Source: Leptospira sp. (lineage in GTDB: Bacteria > Spirochaetota > Leptospiria > Leptospirales > Leptospiraceae). From it: DNA of 64,000 nt. Positions 58,325 to 64,000 of the stretch are shown here, piece by piece. Position 1 is the stretch's first letter, and each line of letters starts with the position of its first letter. Below the pieces are notes generated by a model that saw only the letters and a program-made list of their open reading frames with translations, made no database searches and had not been told where the DNA came from. Position numbers and translations under genes: made by a program. Where the stretch lies: the NCBI GenBank assembly GCA_016742255.1, contig JACVCB010000002.1, positions 1-64,000 of the forward strand, given 5' to 3'.

Positions 58325-58966
58325 ATGAAATTCGTGATTCGTTGTTTTTTCGCATTTGTTTTCCTTACTTTAATTTCTTGTAATTTTCATTATTTTGCAT
58401 TGGCAAATGAATCGAATCAAACACCAGTTGATCCAGATAAAATCACTGGGGATAAAATCAGATTCCATCTCATTCGTGTGGAAGAATCTCCAAAAGCCAA
58501 TTTATACAATTCGCCAGCTCTTGAATTCCAACTTGCAAAATCCAAACTTTTCAAACTCAGCCGGACTTCCAAATTAAACCTAACGTATACAACCAAAACG
58601 GGAACAGATTCGGCAGGTATTTCTGCGATTATGTTTTTACTCACACTTGGGATTTTTCCCTCGTTTGTCGAAACCCATTCCAATGTAACCTTCACACTGA
58701 TGGACCGCGAAGACAAAAAAATCATTCGTGATTACACATACCCAATCCAAGGTCGTAGGATTATTTCTTGGTTGACCATTCCGTTTTATATTGTCCTTCC
58801 GATTTTCTCTGATTCGGTGGATGGGGGTTCAAATTTTGAAACTTCCAATGTATCCTTACGGATGTTAGTGGAGGCATTTGAATCTGATTTAGCGAAAGAC
58901 TGTTTGGAAAATCCAGAGTTACTCGAAACCTTACGAAACAAAGGAAACGAATCCATCGATCTTTGA
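58325..58966 (+). CDS. Putative lipoprotein
   Basis: A 213-residue protein with a lipoprotein signal (CFFAFVFLTLISC; Cys acylated) and a mature part containing two hydrophobic stretches (ISAIMFLLTLGIFPSFV, IISWLTIPFYIVLPIF) that could be membrane-inserted. Between them lies a beta-rich segment NVTFTLMDREDKKIIRDYTY. Family not recognised; the segments suggest an envelope protein. Confidence 0.65.
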   Translation: MKFVIRCFFAFVFLTLISCNFHYFALANESNQTPVDPDKITGDKIRFHLIRVEESPKANLYNSPALEFQLAKSKLFKLSRTSKLNLTYTTKTGTDSAGISAIMFLLTLGIFPSFVETHSNVTFTLMDREDKKIIRDYTYPIQGRRIISWLTIPFYIVLPIFSDSVDGGSNFETSNVSLRMLVEAFESDLAKDCLENPELLETLRNKGNESIDL

Positions 58967-59060
58967 AATCCTTGGTTCTTTGGTCAGAATGTTCTAGTTT
59001 AACGGAATGTGTTTATAACCAATAAGACTAACATCAAAGTAGATTTTAATAGTTTAAGAT

Positions 59061-60887
59061 TTACTTTCGATCGACAATGAGAATTGTCACATCATCTGCA
59101 AATTCAACCGAACCTACATAATCCTTTGCTTCTTGGATGAGTAGGTTTGCGCATTCTTGTGCTACGTTTGATTTCCCTTTTGTGATAGCCATTTGGAATA
59201 ATTCGTCATCATAACGTTTGTTATGGTCTTTTGACATATGTTCCGTAATTCCATCTGTATACAGTACAAGCCTATCCCCTTTACCAAAAGAAAATGTTTT
59301 TTCTTCATAATAAAGATCTGGAATGAGCCCAAGGATTTTCCCTTTTACATCCAATGGTTTGGCTTTTGATTCTCCCGTTTTGAGAAGGAAAGGTGCATGA
59401 TGGCCTGCATTGGCGCAGAGAATGGAATTTTCTTTGATATTGATGATTCCATAGAATGCTGTGAGAAAATTTCCAGCCAATTTGCCAAACAACATATGGT
59501 TGAGTGTGGTTAAAAATAAAGAAGGGCTTTGTTTGATTTCTGGTTCAAAGTTTTTTAATACCATATGGGACATGGCCGCTAGAACCGCTGCGGAAAGTCC
59601 ATGCCCAGAAATATCAGCAATCAAAATGGAATAATGGTTCTCATCAATTTGTGTTACATCATAAAAATCACCACCAACTTGTTCGAGTGGGATGTGTGAA
59701 ACTCCATAACTCAATTCTTTTGTCTCTGGTAAAACAGATGGCATGATTTTTTGCATAATGTTTTTCGCACGACTGAGTTCTTTTCCTGTGTCTACAATTT
59801 GGTGGAAGAGTTGCGCATTTTTAATCGTATTACTGAGTCTTGCCGCAATGTTTGTAAGTAGGTCTAAATCGGAATGTTGGAAAGCATAACCCGAAAGTTT
59901 GTTATTGATGCTAATCACACCCAATAGTTCGTTTTGGTAAATGAGTGGTGCCGATATCAAAGATTTGGATTCAAACTTATAAGGTGAAAGTTTATTATAA
60001 CGAGGGTCCATATCTAAATTATGAATGAGTAGGCTTTCTTTTTTTTCTGCGACCCAACCTGAAACACCTTTCCCATATGGAACTTTGATTTGATCATAAG
60101 CATCTTCCGGAATTCCTTTGGCAGCAAGGATCCCTAATTCTTGTTTGGTGTTATTTGCTAAGTAAATAGTTCCAGAACTTGCACCTAAGTATTCTAATAC
60201 TCGGTTTAACATCCATTTCCCAAGTTCGTTTAAGCTCTTTTCCGAAACTGAAAGTTTTTCAAATTCATACAAAAGAGAAAGTTCTAAGATCCGTTTGTCT
60301 AAACTATCTTTTACGTTGGCATTTTGTATGGCAGTAGCAGCAACCTCTGAGAGAGAAATCAAATATTCTAAATCAGAATCATTAAAAATACGATCATTTG
60401 TTTTATTGATCACTTCCAGAGTTCCAATTAACCTTTCTTCAACAAAGAGTGGGACACAAATAAGCGATTTTGTTTTGAATCCAGTACGTTTGTCCATACT
60501 AGGATTGAATCTTGGATCTTTGTAGGCATCTACTAACGCGATCGGTTTTTTTTCTTTTGCTACCATCCCCACGATGCCTTCTCCTAGTTCCAATCTAGCA
60601 TATTCTTGGATGATCTCTCCTTTTTCACCCAGTGCAACCTCACAGTATAAAAATTCATCATTTTCCAAGAGGAAAAGGGAACTTGCTTCTGCTTCCAATA
60701 AATCCTTGGAGTATAACATGATGAGAGGAAGTAATTGGTGCAAATCCAGGTTTGCATTGAGAATGGAAGAAATATGAAGAAGACTTCTGAATTTGCTCAG
60801 GCTAGTTTGTGGGTCTGTCATAGAGGCAACATACCAATTTTTCCAATTGATTCCGATCCGTCGATTTAGAATTTTAAGTGTTTTCAT
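59061..60887 (-). CDS. GAF-GAF-SpoIIE serine phosphatase
   Basis: A 608-residue cytoplasmic protein: two GAF sensor domains (residues about 35-185, e.g. LELGEGIVGMVAKEKKPIAL, and 205-360, with VPYGKGVSGWVAEKKESLLI), a coiled-coil linker and a SpoIIE/PP2C domain with QVGGDFYDV, IADISGHGLSAAVL, LVLYTDGITEHM and EFADDVTILIV. It probably dephosphorylates a STAS-type antagonist in response to a bound ligand. An alternative start is ATG 60821 (MTDPQTSLSKF), which fits the family better. It is divergent from nirK. Confidence 0.9.
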   Translation of the reverse strand: MKTLKILNRRIGINWKNWYVASMTDPQTSLSKFRSLLHISSILNANLDLHQLLPLIMLYSKDLLEAEASSLFLLENDEFLYCEVALGEKGEIIQEYARLELGEGIVGMVAKEKKPIALVDAYKDPRFNPSMDKRTGFKTKSLICVPLFVEERLIGTLEVINKTNDRIFNDSDLEYLISLSEVAATAIQNANVKDSLDKRILELSLLYEFEKLSVSEKSLNELGKWMLNRVLEYLGASSGTIYLANNTKQELGILAAKGIPEDAYDQIKVPYGKGVSGWVAEKKESLLIHNLDMDPRYNKLSPYKFESKSLISAPLIYQNELLGVISINNKLSGYAFQHSDLDLLTNIAARLSNTIKNAQLFHQIVDTGKELSRAKNIMQKIMPSVLPETKELSYGVSHIPLEQVGGDFYDVTQIDENHYSILIADISGHGLSAAVLAAMSHMVLKNFEPEIKQSPSLFLTTLNHMLFGKLAGNFLTAFYGIINIKENSILCANAGHHAPFLLKTGESKAKPLDVKGKILGLIPDLYYEEKTFSFGKGDRLVLYTDGITEHMSKDHNKRYDDELFQMAITKGKSNVAQECANLLIQEAKDYVGSVEFADDVTILIVDRK

Positions 60888-60938
60888 TTTGGATGAGGGA
60901 AAAGGTAAACTTCCGAAAAATCACCTTCTTAGTGTTTT

Positions 60939-60952
60939 TTGATCTCAATGAA
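60939..60952 (+). promoter_or_regulatory. FNR/CRP-family box 1 upstream of nirK
   Basis: TTGAT-CTCA-ATGAA matches the FNR consensus TTGAT-N4-ATCAA at nine of ten positions. Its centre is 23 bases upstream of box 2, close to two helical turns. The gap also forms a TTGAT-N8-ATCAA repeat, which may be incidental. Confidence 0.55.
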
Positions 60953-60961
60953 TCAATCTTC

Positions 60962-60975
60962 TTGACTTACATCAA
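60962..60975 (+). promoter_or_regulatory. FNR/CRP-family box 2 upstream of nirK
   Basis: TTGAC-TTAC-ATCAA matches the FNR consensus at nine of ten positions. If the -10 is TACACT (60998-61003), transcription starts near 61010 and this box is centred at about -41.5, the position of class II activation by FNR-type proteins. The promoter itself is inferred. Confidence 0.65.
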
Positions 60976-61029
60976 TGTTAGAATACAAAAAACTGCTTAC
61001 ACTTCAAAACATAGGAAATCGTAAATCAT

Positions 61030-62424
61030 ATGAATTTCATAAAATCAAAACAAACCATCTTTTATCTGTTCCTTTTATTCCTATTTACCTTTCTTTTTCA
61101 ATGTGGAAAAGAAACAATTGAGGAAGCAAAACTAACATATGCACCACAAGTGCCTCCCCACATTGATCGCACTTACGAAGCAAAAGTCATCGTCAATATA
61201 GAAACGATCGAGGTTGTAGGTCGACTCGCTGACGGAGTCGAATATACATTCTGGACTTTTGGTGGATCTGTGCCTGGGCCTATGATCCGTGTCAGGGAAG
61301 GGGACCAAGTGGAGTTCCATTTAAAAAACCATCCTTCTAGCAAAATGCCACATAACATCGATTTGCATGCTGTCACTGGGCAAGGTGGTGGTGCAGCGGC
61401 TTCTCTCACAATCCCAGGACATGCTTCTAAATTTTCGTTCAAAGCTCTCAATCCTGGACTTTATATTTACCACTGTGCTACCTCTCCTGTGGGAATGCAC
61501 ATTGCAAATGGAATGTATGGACTCATCTTTGTACAACCAAAGGATGATCTACCAAAAGTGGACAAGGAATACTATGTAGTCCAAAGTGAGTTTTATACAA
61601 AAGGGAAAAATGGAGAACCAGGTTTACAATCATTTAGCATGGAGAAGGCGATAACTGAAATTCCAGACTACGTAGTGTTTAATGGTTCTGTCGGTTCATT
61701 GGTGGAAGATAGGGCGATTACAGCAAAAGTAGGGGAAAAAGTTAGATTGTTTGTTGGGAATGGTGGTCCAAATTTAGTTTCTTCCTTCCATGTGATTGGA
61801 GAGATTTTTGATCATGTGTATACAGAAGGTGGAATATTGCCAAACCAAAAAAATGTACAAACCACTCTCATCCCTGCCGGGGGATCTGCTATTGTTGATT
61901 TTACGGTTGATGTGCCAGGGACTTTGATACTCGTAGACCATTCCATTTTTAGAACATTTAACAAAGGTTCACTTGGGATGCTGAAAGTAGAAGGTGAACC
62001 CAATCCAAATGTTTATTCTGGAAAACAAGAAGATACTGTTTATTTACCGGAAGGACCAGCCATCCAAAGGATGGTAACTGAGGTAAAACCAAAAGTTTCT
62101 GCCAAAACCAAAGAGGAAGTTTTGGCGAATGGAGAAAGAGTTTATAAGTCAGTTTGTTCCGCATGTCATATGAAAGAAGGCCAAGGTGTTGCGGGAGTTT
62201 TCCCACCACTAGCAAAATCAGATTTTTTAAACGCTGATAAACAAAGAGCCATCCAAGTGTTAAAAAAGGGTTTGAGTGGGCAAATCACAGTGAATGGTCA
62301 AAAATACAATAACGTAATGCCTCACCTAGAACTTTCCAATGAAGAAATTGCAAGTGTATTGAGTTATGTTTACAGCAAATGGGATAATAAAGGATATATG
62401 GTAACTGAACAAGAAGTGAGGTAA
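61030..62424 (+). CDS. nirK: Copper nitrite reductase fused to a cytochrome c domain
   Basis: A 464-residue periplasmic lipoprotein (lipobox Cys25 in [10 protein letters not shown]) reducing nitrite to nitric oxide. All NirK residues are visible: type 1 copper His108, Cys149, His157 and Met162; type 2 copper His113, His148 and His304; catalytic Asp111 and His254. The C-terminal domain holds CSACH (376-380) and probable axial Met430 (NNVMPHL), giving an attached electron donor. It starts a three-gene operon with nirV-like and SCO1-like genes, under two FNR-type boxes. Confidence 0.95.
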   Translation: MNFIKSKQTIFYLFLLFLFTFLFQCGKETIEEAKLTYAPQVPPHIDRTYEAKVIVNIETIEVVGRLADGVEYTFWTFGGSVPGPMIRVREGDQVEFHLKNHPSSKMPHNIDLHAVTGQGGGAAASLTIPGHASKFSFKALNPGLYIYHCATSPVGMHIANGMYGLIFVQPKDDLPKVDKEYYVVQSEFYTKGKNGEPGLQSFSMEKAITEIPDYVVFNGSVGSLVEDRAITAKVGEKVRLFVGNGGPNLVSSFHVIGEIFDHVYTEGGILPNQKNVQTTLIPAGGSAIVDFTVDVPGTLILVDHSIFRTFNKGSLGMLKVEGEPNPNVYSGKQEDTVYLPEGPAIQRMVTEVKPKVSAKTKEEVLANGERVYKSVCSACHMKEGQGVAGVFPPLAKSDFLNADKQRAIQVLKKGLSGQITVNGQKYNNVMPHLELSNEEIASVLSYVYSKWDNKGYMVTEQEVR

Positions 62425-62430
62425 CCATAT

Positions 62431-63258
62431 TTGGAAAGGGAAAGAAATCAAATGGAAAAACGAAAGAATTGGACAAAATTGAAACATCAAACAATCCTTT
62501 TGCTGGTCCTAGTTTCGTTTGTTTCCTTTGGTTCCCTGCAATCGGAAATGATCAAGATCCCTTCGGGGAAATGGAAACCCTTTCTGAAAGACGGATCTTC
62601 TTTGCCGAATGCCCAAGTGAAAGTGAACAGTTTTGAGATGGACGAGTATCCTGTCACCAAGCAAGAGTTTTACGAATTTACTTTGTTGCATCCAGATTGG
62701 AAAAAAGGAAAACCATCTTCTTTATTTGTAGATGCTGGTTACCTGGCAGATTGGAAAAACGGGAAACCTAAGGAATCTGATATGTTGACACCTGTGACAT
62801 ATGTGTCTTGGTTTTCTGCAGAAGCTTTTTGTGAATCAAAAGGCAAACGATTACCCACTGAATCTGAATGGGAATATGTTGGAAGTATTCCTCCGCAAGG
62901 TAAAAACCAAAAAGCGATTGAAGCAGTGATACTCAAGTGGTATGGGGAACCTAGGCCAGAAGTTTTGCCTAAGGTTGGTTTGTACAAAAACAAACTCGGA
63001 GTATATGACCAACATGGAATGATTTGGGAATGGGTGTATGACTTTAATAATACTTCTGTAACGGGTGATTCTAGGCAAGATTCAGATATTGAAAGTAGTC
63101 TCTTCTGTGGTGGAGGTTCACTGAAAGCAAATGATTTTTCGAATTATGCATCCTATATGCGATTTGGGTACCGCGCTGGCTTAAAAGGTTGGTATACGGC
63201 CAAATATTTAGGATTTCGATGTGTGACAGACCAGAATAAAAAGGAAGGTTCAAAATGA
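62431..63258 (+). CDS. nirV: NirV-like protein (formylglycine-generating-enzyme fold)
   Basis: A 275-residue exported protein of the SUMF1/FGE-sulfatase family. After a signal segment (ILLLVLVSFVSFGSLQS) come MIKIPSGKWKPF, the family opening MDEYPVTKQEFYEF, VTYVSWFSAEAFCESKGKRL and PTESEWEYVG, ending in MIWEWVYDF and YLGFRCVTDQ. NirV is a known but poorly understood companion of nirK in denitrifiers. TTG 62431 has a GAGG site; ATG 62452 is an alternative start. It overlaps the SCO1-like gene by four bases. Confidence 0.8.
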   Translation: MERERNQMEKRKNWTKLKHQTILLLVLVSFVSFGSLQSEMIKIPSGKWKPFLKDGSSLPNAQVKVNSFEMDEYPVTKQEFYEFTLLHPDWKKGKPSSLFVDAGYLADWKNGKPKESDMLTPVTYVSWFSAEAFCESKGKRLPTESEWEYVGSIPPQGKNQKAIEAVILKWYGEPRPEVLPKVGLYKNKLGVYDQHGMIWEWVYDFNNTSVTGDSRQDSDIESSLFCGGGSLKANDFSNYASYMRFGYRAGLKGWYTAKYLGFRCVTDQNKKEGSK

Positions 63259-63872
63259 ATCAAACGATTTCAAAATATTTTTCTTATCTTATGTTATTAT
63301 CAATAGGAATTTCATTTTCTCAGTGTGACGAACATAATGCAAATCATCACCATGAACATGAACCTCTGTTAGTTGCAGGTGAACCTGCACAAGGGAGTTT
63401 ATTGGAGCTAAAAAGCCAATGGCAAAATGAAGATAATAAATCGGTAAGTTTTGTTGATTGGAAAGGAAAACCGTTTCTCATCAGTATGTTTTATGCTTCT
63501 TGTATTTCCATTTGCCCACGGTTAGTTTCTGATTTGGAACAAGTGGCAAAAAAAATCGAATCAGAATCAGGCAAAGTACCAAATGTCATCCTTGTGAGTT
63601 TTGATTCTGAAAATGATAAACCCCAAGTGTTAAAAGATTATAAAAAGAAGATGGGCCTTGGTCAAAATTGGACACTTCTCACGGGAAAGGAAGAAGACGT
63701 TCGGATGTTGTCAGTGGTTCTTGGTATCAATTTTAAAAAAATGGCAAGAGGAGAATTCAATCATTCTGCAGTGATCAGTTTATTTGACCGGGAAGGTTTG
63801 AATGTAACAAGAATCGAAGGGATTGGATCCAATGTCGACACGATGATTCTTAAGTTTAAAGAACTGAAGTGA
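63255..63872 (+). CDS. SCO1/SenC-family copper-delivery lipoprotein
   Basis: A 205-residue thioredoxin-fold lipoprotein (lipobox Cys24 in ISFSQC). The copper ligands are visible: Cys83 and Cys87 in ASCISICP and His170 in GEFNHSAVI. The N-terminal linker is histidine-rich (EHNANHHHEHEP), which can bind extra copper. SCO proteins insert copper into cytochrome oxidase CuA or, when next to other copper enzymes, into these. Linked to nirK, it likely loads NirK (inference). Confidence 0.9.
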   Translation: MNQTISKYFSYLMLLSIGISFSQCDEHNANHHHEHEPLLVAGEPAQGSLLELKSQWQNEDNKSVSFVDWKGKPFLISMFYASCISICPRLVSDLEQVAKKIESESGKVPNVILVSFDSENDKPQVLKDYKKKMGLGQNWTLLTGKEEDVRMLSVVLGINFKKMARGEFNHSAVISLFDREGLNVTRIEGIGSNVDTMILKFKELK

Positions 63873-63882
63873 GTTATAATCG

Positions 63883-63909
63883 ACACCAATCCTTGTTTTT
63901 GATTGGTGT
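63883..63909 (+). terminator. Hairpin after the nirK operon (possible terminator)
   Basis: ACACCAATC (63883-63891) and GATTGGTGT (63901-63909) form a perfect 9-base stem with a T-rich 9-base loop, 11 bases after the SCO1-like stop. The downstream sequence is only moderately T-rich, so it may be Rho-assisted or just an RNA 3'-end structure. Bases after it to the window end hold no gene that I can see. Confidence 0.5.
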
Positions 63910-64000
63910 TGTGTGTTTGAGAATTGAATTGCCAAACTAACAAAAGCTTTTATTTTGATCTGAATCGAGAGAAGAGTAACCAATTTGAAAATTCTATCCT

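Noticed and set aside
1..64000. tRNA, rRNA, insertion sequence, prophage, CRISPR and plasmid features
   Set aside because: No cloverleaf, transposase, integrase, direct-repeat array or origin-like block was recognisable by eye; the short intergenic gaps leave little room for any.

Overview
The window is a compact bacterial chromosome segment of fairly low G+C. About 60 protein genes run on both strands, with short gaps and many 4-base ATGA overlaps. The gene content points to a spirochaete of the genus Leptospira, probably the free-living (saprophytic) group. The supporting genes are LL-diaminopimelate aminotransferase, a DUF4254 protein, stand-alone TRL-like lipoproteins, a bactofilin, several DISM/GAF-SpoIIE phosphatases and a copper nitrite reductase. 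This assignment is inferred from gene families; there is no rRNA gene to confirm it. I found no tRNA, rRNA, insertion sequence, prophage or CRISPR array, and no gene-free stretch longer than about 300 bases.

Layout. 1-7.1 kb: envelope sugar genes (a GH5 glycosidase cut by the window edge and coupled to an O-antigen ligase, a GT4 and a GT9 glycosyltransferase, DUF4254). 7.2-14.4 kb: NRDE protein, a rhomboid-lipoate ligase-glyA operon, a metallo-beta-lactamase-fold protein and a class A PBP. 14.4-15.1 kb: a small exported TPR-like protein behind a near-perfect sigma-54 promoter with an upstream inverted repeat. 15.1-20.3 kb: MBOAT acyltransferase, SppA, aldose epimerase and hypothetical genes. 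20.3-27.3 kb: LOG protein, rpmB, nth, UbiA/UbiX, thioesterase, pyrB, dapL. 27.3-34.2 kb: two exported proteins of unknown function, a CBS-PAS-Fis regulator, rho-rpmE, a NifU-like/pentapeptide fusion, a STAS protein and a lipoprotein. 34.2-44.2 kb: a long leftward run from a lytic transglycosylase through gltA, a DISM-SpoIIE phosphatase and two methyltransferases to a FapA-like protein. 44.3-50 kb: a rightward run with a bactofilin, pdxA and a DegT aminotransferase. 50-51.9 kb: an outer-membrane barrel with three TRL-like lipoproteins. 52-57.5 kb: the 2-oxoglutarate dehydrogenase operon in the order sucB-lpd-sucA. 57.7-60.9 kb: gamma carbonic anhydrase, a lipoprotein and a GAF-SpoIIE phosphatase. 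61-63.9 kb: nirK-cytochrome c, nirV-like and SCO1-like genes behind two FNR-type boxes.

How the genes fit together. gltA and the 2-oxoglutarate dehydrogenase operon give an oxidative TCA cycle. The lipoate ligase-like enzyme may serve the lipoyl domain of SucB and glycine cleavage, which shares its folate carrier with GlyA. The nirK block looks like a self-contained, oxygen/NO-controlled nitrite reductase module with its own copper-delivery protein. Two SpoIIE phosphatases and a STAS protein hint at partner-switching signalling whose kinase lies elsewhere. The strongest candidates for new biology are the sigma-54 locus, the nirK island, the barrel plus triple-TRL lipoprotein operon (whose promoter predicts a leaderless mRNA), the AAA-less Fis regulator beside rho, and the NifU-like/pentapeptide fusion.
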